Below the pieces are notes generated by a model. The model did not search any database and was not told where the DNA came from. It saw nothing but the letters and a program-made list of their open reading frames with translations. A DNA stretch of 64,000 nt from Aeromonas veronii bv. veronii (GTDB lineage Bacteria > Pseudomonadota > Gammaproteobacteria > Enterobacterales > Aeromonadaceae): NCBI RefSeq assembly GCF_000820225.1, contig NZ_CDDK01000007.1:62001-126000 (forward strand), written 5' to 3'. This document shows, piece by piece, positions 10,051 through 19,845 of the stretch. The position numbers and the translations under genes were made by a program. Each line of letters opens with the position of its first letter. The first letter of the stretch is position 1.

Positions 10051-11142
10051 ATGTATCTGAAGCAAACCATCCTCGCCTGCCTGCTGGTGACCGTGAGTCA
10101 GGCAGCATTGGCCGATCAGCTCAGGCTGAAAGCGGGTTACCCCGAAAGTTATGTAGTGCAAAAAGGCGACACCCTGTGGGATATCTCCGGCAAGTATCTT
10201 TCCGAACCCTGGCTCTGGCCCCGCCTTTGGAACATCAATCCTCAGATTGCCAATCCTCACTGGATCTACCCCGGTGATGTACTGCATCTGAGCTGGGTCA
10301 ATGGTGAACCCCGGCTCGGCAAGGCGATGCAGGGGGGCAAGCAAGTTATCCGTCTCGGCCCGAAAACCCGTTACGAGAACAAAGCCAACCCCATTCCGAC
10401 CCTGCCTATCAGCGAGATAGGCCCCTTCCTGCAAACTGACCATATTCTGGCTGACAGCCAGCAGCAGAAAACCTTGCCCTATCTGCTGGGGTCGGATCAG
10501 AAGCATATCGGCATGCTGGAGGGGGACACCCTCTATGTGCAGGGCTCCCTGACGCCGGGGCAGGTTTATGGCATTTATCACCCCGGAGTGGTCTACAAGG
10601 ATCGCGAAACCGGTGAACTGCTGGGCCAGGAGGCGATCTTTGCCGGTGTGGTGCGGGCCGTGGCGCGTCTTGATGGCGATCGGACTGAGGTGACTCTGAC
10701 TCATAACCAGCGCGAAGTGCTGCAGGGCGACAAGGTGATGCCGCTGCCGGCTCAGGAAAACATGCCCGCCGTCTTCACACCGAAAGCGGCACCTGCCATC
10801 ACGCCGGGCTATATCATCGATTTGCCGAACAAGACCCGGGGTGGTGGCAAGTTTGATGTGGTGCTGATCAACCGGGGTGGCCGCGATCAACTGGTCGCCG
10901 GGGATGTACTGGATGTCAGACGGCCCGGTGCTGCCTTGGTCACCAAGAATGGCGATGTGCAGTACAAGGAGCTCTCGTCGGTTTTTAACCGGGTGTTTTA
11001 CAGCAGCAACAAGAAGGCACCACTGCCCTCCGAAGCGATTGCCCGTGTCATGTTGTTCAAGGTGTATGACAAGCTGAGTTACGGTCTCATCATGCAGAGT
11101 AACGACATGGTGAGTGCGGGCTATCAGGTCACTCACTTCTGA
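10051..11142 (+). CDS. LysM-domain secreted protein
   Basis: 363 residues. ATG at 10051 is chosen because it gives a clean signal peptide (hydrophobic core ILACLLVTV, cleavage after QAALA) and has AGGGAG upstream; a longer in-frame reading begins at 10024. Residues about 33-85 form a LysM module (YVVQKGDTLWDISGKYL, then LWNINPQI), which binds peptidoglycan. The rest is a long extracytoplasmic region without a catalytic motif I recognise. The family is usually encoded just before dprA in vibrios and aeromonads. Its 3' end overlaps dprA by 29 bases, which suggests coupling. Confidence 0.88.
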   Translation: MYLKQTILACLLVTVSQAALADQLRLKAGYPESYVVQKGDTLWDISGKYLSEPWLWPRLWNINPQIANPHWIYPGDVLHLSWVNGEPRLGKAMQGGKQVIRLGPKTRYENKANPIPTLPISEIGPFLQTDHILADSQQQKTLPYLLGSDQKHIGMLEGDTLYVQGSLTPGQVYGIYHPGVVYKDRETGELLGQEAIFAGVVRAVARLDGDRTEVTLTHNQREVLQGDKVMPLPAQENMPAVFTPKAAPAITPGYIIDLPNKTRGGGKFDVVLINRGGRDQLVAGDVLDVRRPGAALVTKNGDVQYKELSSVFNRVFYSSNKKAPLPSEAIARVMLFKVYDKLSYGLIMQSNDMVSAGYQVTHF

Positions 11143-12259
11143 CGTGAACTACCCCGACGCGCGTCTGGCGCTCTGGCTAACTCTTGATGCGGTCACCGGT
11201 ATCGGTCCGGTGACCGCTGCACGTCTGTTGGAACGGGCTGGGGGAAGTATTGAGGCCCTGTTTCAGAGCGATGAAGCGCAACTGCATGGTATGGGGTTGT
11301 CGTCAGAACAGATCAAACAACTGCGCTGGCCCTCGCCGGTGGTTGAGCAGAGCCTGGCTTGGGCCGCTTTGCCTGACAATCTCCTTATTCCGCAAGATCA
11401 CCCGATTTATCCACCCTTGTTGCGGGAAATTCCCGCGGCACCCCTGTTGCTCTACTGTCGTGGCGATCTTGCTGCGCTGTCGCTACCCCAGCTGGCAATG
11501 GTGGGGACACGCCATCCTACCTATGCAGGCAAAGATAATGCGTCCCGCCTCTGTAGCGAGCTGGTTGGATGCGGGTTAGCCATCACCTCGGGCCTTGCGC
11601 TCGGTATCGATGGTGTCTGCCATCAGCAGGCGCTGGCTTGTGACGGTATCACCCTTGCCGTGTTGGGTTCTGGGTTGGATTGCCTCTACCCCAAACGCCA
11701 TCAGGGGCTGGCAGGCCAGATTCTGGAGAAAGGTGGCTTGCTTATCTCCGAGCTGGCGCCGGATAAAGGACCGCTGGCTGAACATTTTCCTCGTCGCAAC
11801 CGTATTATCAGTGGTCTGTCGCTGGGAACTCTGGTGGTGGAGGCGACCGAGCAGAGCGGTTCGCTGATCACCGCTCGCTATGCGCTTGAACAGGGGCGCG
11901 AAGTGTTTGCAGTGCCCGGCGCTCCGCAAAACGCCCAGGCGATAGGGTGCAACAGATTAATTCAGCAGGGGGCCAAACTTGTGCTGAGTGCGGCCGATAT
12001 AGTGGAAGAGCTGCCAGAGTGGGTCGCACGGCCACATTCGTCGGTCATACCATCTGAGCAACCGCATAATAGCGAATTGCCTTATGCCGATTTGTTGGAT
12101 AACGTAGATTATGAGACCACGAGCGTGGATACCGTTGCCGAGCGGGCCCAGCTTCCTGTCGAAGTGGTATTGGGCAGGTTGGTAGAGCTGGAGCTGGCCG
12201 GTGCAGTGATGGCGGTAGCCGGTGGATACGTCAGAGCGAGGAGGGCGAATCATGTTTGA
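11114..12259 (+). CDS. dprA: DNA-processing protein DprA
   Basis: A 381-residue DprA/Smf protein. The N-terminal region is helix-hairpin-helix/SAM-like ([13 protein letters not shown]). The central Rossmann-like domain has [24 protein letters not shown] and [12 protein letters not shown]-terminal winged-helix-like segment spans about 320-380. The family loads RecA on incoming single-stranded DNA in transformation. The start is uncertain: GTG at 11114 overlaps the LysM gene, and GTG at 11144 begins just after its stop; neither has a strong ribosome site. The gene overlaps smg by 8 bases. Confidence 0.93.
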   Translation: MRAIRSLTSDVNYPDARLALWLTLDAVTGIGPVTAARLLERAGGSIEALFQSDEAQLHGMGLSSEQIKQLRWPSPVVEQSLAWAALPDNLLIPQDHPIYPPLLREIPAAPLLLYCRGDLAALSLPQLAMVGTRHPTYAGKDNASRLCSELVGCGLAITSGLALGIDGVCHQQALACDGITLAVLGSGLDCLYPKRHQGLAGQILEKGGLLISELAPDKGPLAEHFPRRNRIISGLSLGTLVVEATEQSGSLITARYALEQGREVFAVPGAPQNAQAIGCNRLIQQGAKLVLSAADIVEELPEWVARPHSSVIPSEQPHNSELPYADLLDNVDYETTSVDTVAERAQLPVEVVLGRLVELELAGAVMAVAGGYVRARRANHV

Positions 12260-12725
12260 TGTATTGATGTACCTTTTCGAGACCTACATCCACAGCGATG
12301 CAGATGTGATGGTCGAGCAGGATGAGCTCACCGACGAGTTGAGCCGGGCCGGTTTCGATAAAGAAGAGATCGACAAGGCGCTCGATTGGCTGGAGCGGCT
12401 GGCCAATCTGCACGATAGCGAGCGGGAGGTCTATGTCACCGCCAGCGCGCAAGGCTCGATGCGTATCTATGCTCCGCAAGAGTTGGCACGCCTCAGCACC
12501 GAGTGCCGCGGCTTCCTGCTCTTTCTGGAACAGGCCCAGGTGCTGAATGCCGAAACCCGCGAGATCTGTATCGAGCGCCTGCTCGAGCTGGACAAGCCGG
12601 ATATCGAGCTGGATGACCTGAAGTGGGTCGTCATGATGGTGCTGTTCAACGTACCGGGCAGTGAAAATGCCTACCAGCAGATGGAAGAGCTGGTGTTTGA
12701 TGAGTCAGACGGCGTCATTCACTGA
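12252..12725 (+). CDS. smg: Smg family protein (DUF494)
   Basis: 157 residues, the same length as E. coli Smg, starting [18 protein letters not shown] at 12252 follows GAGGAGGG inside the end of dprA and gives the family N-terminus; a longer reading from 12222 is not needed. The protein is acidic and helical with no known catalytic motif. Function is unestablished. Its constant place beside dprA and the def-fmt block is the main clue. Confidence 0.93.
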   Translation: MFDVLMYLFETYIHSDADVMVEQDELTDELSRAGFDKEEIDKALDWLERLANLHDSEREVYVTASAQGSMRIYAPQELARLSTECRGFLLFLEQAQVLNAETREICIERLLELDKPDIELDDLKWVVMMVLFNVPGSENAYQQMEELVFDESDGVIH

Positions 12726-12780
12726 CAGTCCGGTGCCGCGCTGGTAGAATTCAGGCCATCTGGATTTCAAGGCGCGGCCC

Positions 12781-13338
12781 ATGTCAAAAATCGATCATCA
12801 CCTCTTTTCAGCCCACGAACATGCCTTCGAGCGCGAGCCGTGCCCGCAGTGCGGGGCCGAGCTGGTGATCCGCCAGGGCAAACATGGCCCCTTTCTCGGC
12901 TGTTCTGCCTATCCTGCCTGTGATTACATACGCTCCCTGACGCCATCCGGCCGCGACATCGAAAAGGTGCTCGAAGGCTCTGCCTGTCCCGATTGCGGAG
13001 AGCCGCTGGCGATCAAGAAGGGGCGTTATGGTCTGTTTGTCGGTTGTACCCAGTATCCGGCCTGTCAGCACATCGAATCCCTGCAGGAGAGCGATGATAC
13101 CCAGATCCTCTGCCCCGAGTGCGGCAAGGGTCATCTGGTGAGCCGCACCTCCCGCTACGGCAAGCAGTTTTACTCCTGTGATGGCTATCCACACTGCAAA
13201 TATGTGGTGAACGACAAGCCGATCCCCATGCCTTGTCCCGCGTGTGGTTGGGGCATCATGGTAGAGAAAAAAGTGAGGGGAACTCTGCGTTGGGTCTGTC
13301 CGCAAAAGAAATGCGGCCACCAAAGTGAGCAGGTATAA
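12781..13338 (+). CDS. yrdD: Topoisomerase I C-terminal-like zinc-finger protein
   Basis: 185 residues made almost wholly of tandem topoisomerase-type zinc ribbons: CPQC...C...C near the start, CPDCGEPL, CPECGKGH and CPACGWGI with paired downstream cysteines, giving four fingers. It resembles the C-terminal zinc region of TopA without the catalytic part, and matches E. coli YrdD (about 180 residues) encoded near tsaC and smg. It probably binds single-stranded nucleic acid (inference). The purE promoter overlaps its 3' end. Confidence 0.9.
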   Translation: MSKIDHHLFSAHEHAFEREPCPQCGAELVIRQGKHGPFLGCSAYPACDYIRSLTPSGRDIEKVLEGSACPDCGEPLAIKKGRYGLFVGCTQYPACQHIESLQESDDTQILCPECGKGHLVSRTSRYGKQFYSCDGYPHCKYVVNDKPIPMPCPACGWGIMVEKKVRGTLRWVCPQKKCGHQSEQV

Positions 13339-13372
13339 TCCCGCCGCCGCAACCGGATTGAAACGTTTTCGG
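13334..13372 (+). promoter_or_regulatory. purE promoter with PurR-like operator
   Basis: A -10 box TATAAT lies at 13334-13339. Just downstream, ATTGAAACGTTTTCGG at 13357-13372 resembles the PurR box ACGCAAACGTTTTCGT (12 of 16). An operator over the transcription start fits purine repression. No clear -35 box was found. Confidence 0.55.
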
Positions 13373-13412
13373 TGAACTTCAACCCCCCACTTGGAGTAAG
13401 GAAATTCCCACC

Positions 13413-13916
13413 ATGAATAAACCCTTTGTTGCCGTATTGATGGGCTCTGATTCTGATTTCCCTGTGATGCAAACCACCCTCGAGGTGCTCAAGTCATTTG
13501 ATATCGCAGTGGAAGTCAAAGTCACCTCCGCACACCGCACACCGGCTGCGACCCATCAGTATGTGACCGATGCCGAGGCCCGTGGCTGCAAGGTCTTTAT
13601 CTGTGCTGCCGGTCTGGCGGCGCATTTGGCGGGTGCCGTAGCCGGCATCACGACTCGTCCTGTGATCGGGGTGCCCATCGATGGTGGCCCGCTCAAAGGG
13701 CTGGATGCGCTACTCTCCACCGTGCAGATGCCGGGTGGTGTACCGGTGGCGACCGTGGCGATCGGCAAAGCCGGTGCCAAGAACGCAGGTTATCTGGCAG
13801 CCCAGATGCTGGCAGTAGCCGATGATGAACTGGCGGCCAAGGTTCGGGCCGAACGCCAGAAGAATGCCGAAGAGGTGATGGCCAAGGATGCCGCCCTGCA
13901 GGCTCAACTCAAGTAA
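13413..13916 (+). CDS. purE: 5-(carboxyamino)imidazole ribonucleotide mutase PurE
   Basis: 167 residues with the PurE fold: MGSDSD phosphate-binding loop, SAHRTP, and a C-terminal [22 protein letters not shown]. It acts in purine synthesis on carboxyaminoimidazole ribotide. It differs from the enteric protein in the glycine-rich loop ([11 protein letters not shown] instead of GAGGAAHLPG as recalled for E. coli). No purK follows; the next gene is tsaC after an intrinsic terminator. It is therefore either a stand-alone class I enzyme with purK elsewhere or a second purE. Regulation by PurR is likely from the upstream box. Confidence 0.92.
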   Translation: MNKPFVAVLMGSDSDFPVMQTTLEVLKSFDIAVEVKVTSAHRTPAATHQYVTDAEARGCKVFICAAGLAAHLAGAVAGITTRPVIGVPIDGGPLKGLDALLSTVQMPGGVPVATVAIGKAGAKNAGYLAAQMLAVADDELAAKVRAERQKNAEEVMAKDAALQAQLK

Positions 13917-14022
13917 GTGAACGGGTGGCGATCCGGATGTGTCGTATTTTCTTGTGCAACGGTAAAACGTCACTTTACCATGGTCGCCGCCATACGGATT
14001 CAACTTGCTACTAAGTGACGAG

Positions 14023-14048
14023 GCGGCAGCCAGGCTGCCGCATTTTTC
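14023..14048 (+). terminator. Terminator of purE abutting the tsaC start
   Basis: GCGGCAGC, loop CAG and GCTGCCGC are followed by ATTTTTCCT. The T run ends two bases before the tsaC ATG. Confidence 0.8.
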
Positions 14049-14050
14049 CT

Positions 14051-14611
14051 ATGCCAAATGAATTTGAACAGGCGGTTGCTGCCCTCCAGCAGGAAGGGGT
14101 GATCGCTTATGCGACCGAGGCCGTGTTTGGTCTGGGGTGTGATCCCGACTCCGAAGTGGCGGTTCAGCGACTGCTGGCCATCAAGCAGCGTCCGGTTGAG
14201 AAGGGGTTGATCCTGATTGCTGCCGACGTAGAGCAATTGCAGGATTACATCGATCTGAGCCAACTTAGTGGTGAACAACTGGCTCGGGTTGAAGCCAGCT
14301 GGCCCGGCCCCTTTACCTGGATCATGCCTGCCCGTGCAACGACGCCGGCCTGGCTGACCGGGCAGTTCGAGACCCTCGCGGTACGCGTGACGGCTCATCC
14401 TCAGGTGCAGGCGTTGTGTCGCGCCTTTGGCAAGCCGCTGGTCTCTACCAGCGCCAACCTGACCGGTGAGGAGCCTGCCCGTCGGGTGGCCGATATTGGT
14501 GAGCGGCTGGCAAGCAAGTTAGCTTACATCCTGCCCGGTGAAGTGGGTGGTCAAGCCAACCCATCAGAGATCAAGGACGCCCGAACCGGCGCCATTATTC
14601 GCCCCTCCTGA
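14051..14611 (+). CDS. tsaC: Threonylcarbamoyl-AMP synthase TsaC
   Basis: 186 residues of the YrdC/Sua5 family without the extra Sua5 domain, close to E. coli TsaC (190). Motifs are [42 protein letters not shown] and the STSANLTG loop. The enzyme makes threonylcarbamoyl-AMP from Thr, bicarbonate and ATP for t6A37 of ANN-decoding tRNAs. ATG at 14051 gives the family start. It has no Shine-Dalgarno sequence because the purE terminator fills that space; an in-frame GTG at 14015 is no better. Confidence 0.93.
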   Translation: MPNEFEQAVAALQQEGVIAYATEAVFGLGCDPDSEVAVQRLLAIKQRPVEKGLILIAADVEQLQDYIDLSQLSGEQLARVEASWPGPFTWIMPARATTPAWLTGQFETLAVRVTAHPQVQALCRAFGKPLVSTSANLTGEEPARRVADIGERLASKLAYILPGEVGGQANPSEIKDARTGAIIRPS

Positions 14612-14681
14612 GCAGGCGGATACGTCATGATTTGCCATCAATCCGCTGAGCGGTGAGCTCATCGGATTGATTTAACTATAA

Positions 14682-15632
<951 letters not shown>

Positions 15633-15735
15633 CCCGAGGGGCCATGATGGCCCCTTTTTACTGGCCGTTATTCGGCTTGTTCCCGAGTGCGAAAACCCGT
15701 TAAATCGGAATATTGCCCTCTGATGGAACTCTTTG

Positions 15736-16557
15736 ATGGATCGTTATCTGGTTTTTGGCCACCCGGTGCGCCACAGCAAGTCCCCCTTCATTCACACCCT
15801 GTTTGCCAGACAAACCCAGCAAGAGCTGGAGTATGGGCTGGCTGAACCCGCCGTCGACGAGTTTGCCCAAGCCCTGCGCATCTTCTTTGACCAAGGGGGC
15901 AAGGGATGCAATGTCACCGTTCCCTTTAAGGAGCAGGCATTCACTCTGGTCGATCGCTTGAGCCCGAGGGCCAAGCGGGCGGGCGCGGTCAATACCATCA
16001 AGCTGACCGATGATGGCGTGTTGCTGGGGGATAATACCGATGGCGCCGGATTGGTCGCCGATCTCAAGTCCCATGGTGTGACGCTGGCGGATAGCCGGAT
16101 CCTGCTGCTGGGTGCCGGTGGCGCGGCTCGTGGTGCATTGGCGCCGCTGCTGGCTGAGTTGCCGAGCGAGCTGGTGATCGCCAACCGCACCCACACAAAA
16201 GCGCAGCAGCTGGCTGCCGAATTCCACGATCTGGGGCCCGTGACCGCCCAGACCTATGAGCAGCTGGCAGGGCCGTTCGATCTCGTCATCAATTCGACTT
16301 CTGCCAGCCTGCAAGGAGAGCTACCGCCGTTGGCCCCTGCCCTGATCCACACTGATATTGCCATCTACGACATGATGTATGGCGCCTCGGATACGGCGTT
16401 TATCAGTTGGGCCAAACAGCATGGGGCCCGTCAAACCATGGATGGACTCGGCATGCTGGTGGAGCAGGCCGCCGAAGCGTTTACCGTGTGGCGCGGAATT
16501 CGTCCCGGGACTAAACAGGTATTGAGAGAGTTGAAGCGTAACTTGGGGGTGATATGA
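15736..16557 (+). CDS. aroE: Shikimate dehydrogenase
   Basis: 273 residues, standard AroE length. The shikimate site shows [13 protein letters not shown] and NVTVPFKE with the catalytic Lys, and the NADP fold shows LGAGGAARG and ANRTHTKA. The enzyme reduces 3-dehydroshikimate with NADPH in aromatic amino acid synthesis. ATG at 15736 is preferred over a TTG three bases earlier. It overlaps the following DUF1488 gene by ATGA, so the two are translationally coupled, as in E. coli aroE-yrdB. Confidence 0.95.
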   Translation: MDRYLVFGHPVRHSKSPFIHTLFARQTQQELEYGLAEPAVDEFAQALRIFFDQGGKGCNVTVPFKEQAFTLVDRLSPRAKRAGAVNTIKLTDDGVLLGDNTDGAGLVADLKSHGVTLADSRILLLGAGGAARGALAPLLAELPSELVIANRTHTKAQQLAAEFHDLGPVTAQTYEQLAGPFDLVINSTSASLQGELPPLAPALIHTDIAIYDMMYGASDTAFISWAKQHGARQTMDGLGMLVEQAAEAFTVWRGIRPGTKQVLRELKRNLGVI

Positions 16558-16814
16558 ACCAGGGTATTCTGTTTCCCGATCTGATGGAGTGGCAGGCTGA
16601 CGAACAGCGGGTGCGTTTTCCTGCCCAGCAGATGGGGGCGCTGATAGATTGTTACATAAGCCAGCGGCGACTGGAGAGAATGACCGGTCTGGCGCTGACG
16701 AGGGAGGATGATATCGTCAGAGCCTTTGAAAGTGTGCGTTTTGACATTGAAGATCTGGCTGAAAAACTCATTGAAGAACAAGAGTTTGCTGAAGATGGTG
16801 CTATCTATCTCTGA
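16554..16814 (+). CDS. yrdB: DUF1488 family protein
   Basis: 86 residues beginning [17 protein letters not shown], like E. coli YrdB. It is small and acidic with no catalytic motif visible. The start codon overlaps the aroE stop (ATGA), so it is made from the aroE message. Its function is unknown; the link to aroE is conserved across gammaproteobacteria. Confidence 0.85.
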   Translation: MNQGILFPDLMEWQADEQRVRFPAQQMGALIDCYISQRRLERMTGLALTREDDIVRAFESVRFDIEDLAEKLIEEQEFAEDGAIYL

Positions 16815-16910
16815 TTTTTCAAAGTTTTTTTGTTTTGTAGCGGAACTACTTTGAAATGGCGCTGACTAACTAGATAGTTGAGGAAGTGCTAGCTAGTCAC
16901 CTTTATAACT

Positions 16911-16938
16911 CCCCGGTATTCGTACTGGGGATTTTTTT
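16911..16938 (+). terminator. Terminator after aroE-yrdB
   Basis: CCCCGGTA and TACTGGGG form a stem closed by a TTCG tetraloop and followed by ATTTTTTT. It lies 97 bases after the yrdB stop. Confidence 0.9.
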
Positions 16939-17039
16939 ATCTGTATGAAAATAAAAGATTTTTTCTTAATCTGTAAGTTGTGAAACTAAATTACATAAAT
17001 TACTTTCACTTTCTGCTGCTTTGCTGTACAGTTGTCTGC

Positions 17040-17145
17040 GTAGGGTACAGAGGTAAGATGTTCTATCTTTCAGACCTTTTATTTCACGTAATTGAATGTG
17101 GCTGAATAGCTGCCCCGATGAGGTTCTCGTCGGGGTGTTTTTTTA
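17040..17145 (+). ncRNA. spf: Spot 42 small RNA
   Basis: The sequence GTAGGGTACAGAGGTAAGAT at the 5' end, followed by TTCTATCTTTCAGACC and TTCACGTAAT, is nearly identical to the conserved regions of E. coli Spot 42. It ends in its own terminator, CCCCGATGAG and CTCGTCGGGG then TGTTTTTTT. A -10 box TACAGT at 17027-17032 puts the start at 17040. Spot 42 is an Hfq-dependent riboregulator of carbon and energy genes, repressed by CRP-cAMP in E. coli. As in E. coli it lies next to engB; polA is not on the other side here. Confidence 0.95.
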
Positions 17146-17202
17146 TGCGCGCCATTTAGAGTAAATGCTTTAAATTGGCGATGCATTTGATAGAATGAGG
17201 CT

Positions 17203-17310
17203 GCTTCTTGAGGAATACCTGTCGTCTGGTACTCAAGATTCAGCTTCTTCCCAATTTTTTGAACTTATTATTTCAGGCTGGATGGCATCACTGTCGTCCG
17301 GCCTCATTTT
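17203..17310 (+). ncRNA. Candidate unnamed small RNA
   Basis: An extended -10 (TGATAGAAT, TAGAAT at 17191-17196) lies just upstream. A first stem pairs CTTGAG (17207-17212) with CTCAAG (17232-17237). After a U-rich stretch a perfect-pairing 12-bp hairpin (17276-17303, loop TCAC, some G-T pairs) is followed by TCATTTTT. This is the layout of a short Hfq-type sRNA of about 108 nt. I do not recognise the sequence. It could instead be a long leader or decayed element; only the terminator is strong. Confidence 0.5.
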
Positions 17311-17590
17311 TATCCCTTCCGGTTAGATCTTGTAATTAAATTTCATTTTTGTCTCATTTTGTAATTATTGTTCGTTTTGAAAGAACGAATTTGAAAACGC
17401 TCTCAACGTCTTTAGATGTTAATTCCTTGCGTGAATCAACTGCCTATCTATATGAACTGTAAGCGGTAATGGATATAGCCGGGGAGGCGAATGCGGGGTG
17501 TTTGTCGTGAGGCAGGTGAAAGCGGCAATCTGAAACCCTTTCAATCAGCGGAGGAGTGCTCCGCCAATTGCAAGGAGAGCGAGGAGTAGA
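17311..17590. other. Non-coding gap before engB 3' end
   Basis: AT-rich at first, GC-richer later. An inverted repeat GTTCGTT/AAGAACGAA lies near 17370, a GCGGAGGAGTGCTCCGC hairpin near 17550, and GAGGAGTA/TACTCCTC spans the engB stop. The last two could act together as a weak engB terminator on the minus strand. No convincing gene was seen. Confidence 0.4.
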
Positions 17591-18247
17591 TTACTCCTCG
17601 GCAGGTTGCTGTTCGTAAGCGTTCAGCAGGTCGGTATCGTCACCACTGACGTACCATTCGGTCAGGGTTTGCGCCAGCTTCTCCACACCGATATTGGTGA
17701 GGGAGGAGAACGCTTCGACCTGGATCTGGGAACCGAGGTTGGCAACGGCCTGGCGCACCTTGATCACCTGGTTGTTGCGCGGGCCGGGGCTCAGTTTGTC
17801 AGCCTTGGTCAGCAGCAGCATGACGGGCAACTGACGATGCGAGCTCCACTCCAGCATGTTCATGTCGGTATCTTTGAGCGGGTGGCGGATGTCCATCAGG
17901 ATCACCAGACCTTTCAATGACTCACGGCGCTGCAGATACTCTGCCAGTGACTTTTGCCACTTGAGCTTCATTTCCAGCGGAACTTGCGCATAACCATAAC
18001 CCGGCAAGTCGACCAGACGCTTGCCCGGTTCCAGCTCAAACAGGTTGATCAGCTGGGTACGACCAGGTGTCTTACTGGTGCGCGCCAGGTTCTTGTGTTT
18101 GGTTAAGGTGTTCAATGCAGATGACTTACCGGCGTTGGAACGGCCGGCAAACGCGATCTCGACACCCCCATCATTTGGCAGGTGACGGATGTCGGGTGCG
18201 CTGGTCACAAAATGCACCTTATTGAAATTCAGAGTTTGTGTATCCAA
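17591..18247 (-). CDS. engB: Ribosome biogenesis GTPase EngB (YihA)
   Basis: 218 residues of the TrmE-Era-EngA-EngB GTPase family. G1 is [10 protein letters not shown], with the switch region [10 protein letters not shown]3 DLPGYGYA and G4 LTKADK. It is an essential factor for late 50S assembly. The place beside spf and near yihI-hemN matches E. coli polA-spf-yihA-yihI-hemN. It is divergent from the cytochrome c4 gene, with both promoters in 18248-18389. Confidence 0.96.
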   Translation of the reverse strand: MDTQTLNFNKVHFVTSAPDIRHLPNDGGVEIAFAGRSNAGKSSALNTLTKHKNLARTSKTPGRTQLINLFELEPGKRLVDLPGYGYAQVPLEMKLKWQKSLAEYLQRRESLKGLVILMDIRHPLKDTDMNMLEWSSHRQLPVMLLLTKADKLSPGPRNNQVIKVRQAVANLGSQIQVEAFSSLTNIGVEKLAQTLTEWYVSGDDTDLLNAYEQQPAEE

Positions 18248-18389
18248 CGTAAATTCCCCATGGAGATAGAGGGTTATAGAGTTACTTTTTTGTAAAATGG
18301 TGTAAAATAGCGTCGCTTAAACGCGTTTATTTTAACATGCCTTCAGCGGCATGGGATCTGGAAGCCTAATAACGAAAAGTTGGAACGCC

Positions 18390-19007
18390 ATGAAGAACCT
18401 AGTCATTACTCTTGCTCTGATGGTTGGCGTAACGGGGATGGCACAAGCCAAGGGCGATGCCGCTGCGGGACAGACCAAGGCTGCCGTTTGTGCGGCTTGT
18501 CATGGACCGGACGGAAACAGCCTGGTTGATATGTACCCCAAAATTGCTGGTCAGCACGCATCATATATCAAAAAGCAGTTAGTTGAACTGAAGGCTGCCG
18601 CTTCTGGTCAAATTGGCCGGGTTGCGCCAGTGATGGGGCCGATGGCGTTACCTTTGTCGGAACAGGACATGGATGACCTGGCGGCTTATTTCTCCAGCCT
18701 GAAGGTTACCCCTATCGCTGTCCCTGACGACGTGGTCGAAGCGGGCAAGGCGCTCTATATGGGTGGTGACATGAGTCGCGGTCTGGCAGCTTGTACGGCT
18801 TGCCATGGTCCCCGTGGCTCGGGTGTCGAACAGGCGAAGTATCCCAACCTGTCCGGCCAGCATCCTGCCTATATCAAGGCTCAGCTCACCGCATTCCGTG
18901 CTGGCACGCGTGACAACGATCCGAATGGAATGATGCGGGACGTTGCCAAGAAACTGACTGATCAGGATATCGAAGCCCTCTCCAAATATGTGGCGGGTCT
19001 GCACTGA
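18390..19007 (+). CDS. Cytochrome c4-type dihaem protein
   Basis: 205 residues. ATG at 18390 is chosen because it starts a clean signal peptide (KNLVITLALMVGVTGMAQA); an in-frame start at 18351 would precede it. Two CXXCH haem sites are visible, CAACHGPDG (about residue 33) and CTACHGPRG (about residue 136), each in a class I cytochrome c domain with a downstream Met ligand region. Such periplasmic proteins pass electrons from the bc1 complex towards terminal oxidases. The gene is monocistronic, with a terminator just after. Confidence 0.93.
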   Translation: MKNLVITLALMVGVTGMAQAKGDAAAGQTKAAVCAACHGPDGNSLVDMYPKIAGQHASYIKKQLVELKAAASGQIGRVAPVMGPMALPLSEQDMDDLAAYFSSLKVTPIAVPDDVVEAGKALYMGGDMSRGLAACTACHGPRGSGVEQAKYPNLSGQHPAYIKAQLTAFRAGTRDNDPNGMMRDVAKKLTDQDIEALSKYVAGLH

Positions 19008-19036
19008 TATAGTCGATACGGTCGATTTGAGTTGAA

Positions 19037-19065
19037 ACGGGGAGCTTGGGCTCCCCGTTGTTTTT
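19037..19065 (+). terminator. Terminator after cytochrome c4 gene
   Basis: ACGGGGAGC, loop TTGG and GCTCCCCGT are followed by TGTTTTT. Confidence 0.9.
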
Positions 19066-19103
19066 ATGGCTTTCAGATAATTCTCGGTTTAATCCCCCCG
19101 TTC

Positions 19104-19121
19104 TGTAAGAGATCTCCCATT
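19104..19121 (+). promoter_or_regulatory. UvrY/VarA (GacA-type) site upstream of csr RNA
   Basis: TGTAAGAGATCTCCCATT resembles the UvrY motif upstream of E. coli csrB (TGTAAGAGATCTCTTACA type, as recalled). A near-identical 18-mer precedes the second Csr RNA of this window. It lies about 155 bases upstream of the predicted start, a long distance typical of these genes. Confidence 0.65.
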
Positions 19122-19175
19122 CTCAAGGCAGGTCAAGGCTCATAAAATTGCATAAAATATTAAATAATCATTATT

Positions 19176-19188
19176 TATCAATGAATTA
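19176..19188 (+). promoter_or_regulatory. IHF-like site
   Basis: TATCAATGAATTA matches the consensus WATCAANNNNTTR exactly and sits in AT-rich DNA between the UvrY-like site and the promoter. It could bend the DNA so that the distant activator reaches RNA polymerase (inference). Confidence 0.5.
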
Positions 19189-19267
19189 TATGAGTGTTGA
19201 TATTTTTCGACATGTTGAGAATGTTTTGAGTGGATTGAGCCGCTTTATAGAGTTGGTACAGTAGGCT

Positions 19268-19635
19268 TAATGGATTCACCCACGGATTGGGTGGCAGTTT
19301 CACGACAGGGTGTTGTGAGCAGAGGATGGCTGGCGTGGCGGGATGCCATGGGCTCGGATGAGCTGGCAAAGGATTGAAGGATCAGGATGGTGACCATCTC
19401 CGGAGCGGGATGGGGTTGCGGGATGCAGACTCCCCGGCACGATGGCAGGATGCGGTCGAGACGGGTCAAACAGGCACACGCACATTCAGGAACGACCAAT
19501 ATAAGGTCAGGATGACCACACAACGATATGATGCGGCGACAAGTTGTCACGGAGAGGACGAAACAGATTGTTTTGCCATTCAGGATGGCGCACGCATGAA
19601 CATATCAAGGCAGCTTCGGCTGCCTTTTTTCTTTT
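19268..19635 (+). ncRNA. CsrB/CsrC-family regulatory RNA
   Basis: About 368 nt with 17 GGA motifs by my count. Several sit in small hairpin loops: CACCCA-CGGAT-TGGGTG, GCTC-GGAT-GAGC and GGTCA-GGA-TGACC. The terminator is AAGGCAGC-TTCG-GCTGCC with a T run. The promoter is probably TTGAGC, 16 bases, TACAGT (about 19233-19260), so the 5' end is approximate. Such RNAs soak up the translational regulator CsrA. It lies in the engB-yihI interval where E. coli carries csrC. Open reading frames crossing it are not genes. Confidence 0.88.
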
Positions 19636-19845
19636 GGGTCATTAACCCGATTAGCCATTCTGTGTCAAAATACCAGCAACATGCCCAGAGGATACCGATC
19701 CTGCGGTGTTCAGTGGCCTGATTGGGCCTGATTGGTGCGGGATCCTGCTCTTGTTCCAGCCTTACTGTTCCTCGCATCGTATCCCACCGGGTGAGATCAT
19801 CCCGGGTACGGGTCAAACCAGTTTTTTTTTCGGAGTTAGCCATTC

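Noticed and set aside
16975..17000. CRP-like site (TGTGA ... TTACA) upstream of spf
   Set aside because: The spacer is seven rather than six bases and the right half is weak; CRP control is likely from E. coli but this site is not convincing.
19374..19721. A 115-codon plus-strand frame and overlapping minus-strand frames
   Set aside because: They lie inside or across the Csr-type RNA at 19268-19635 and have no ribosome site.
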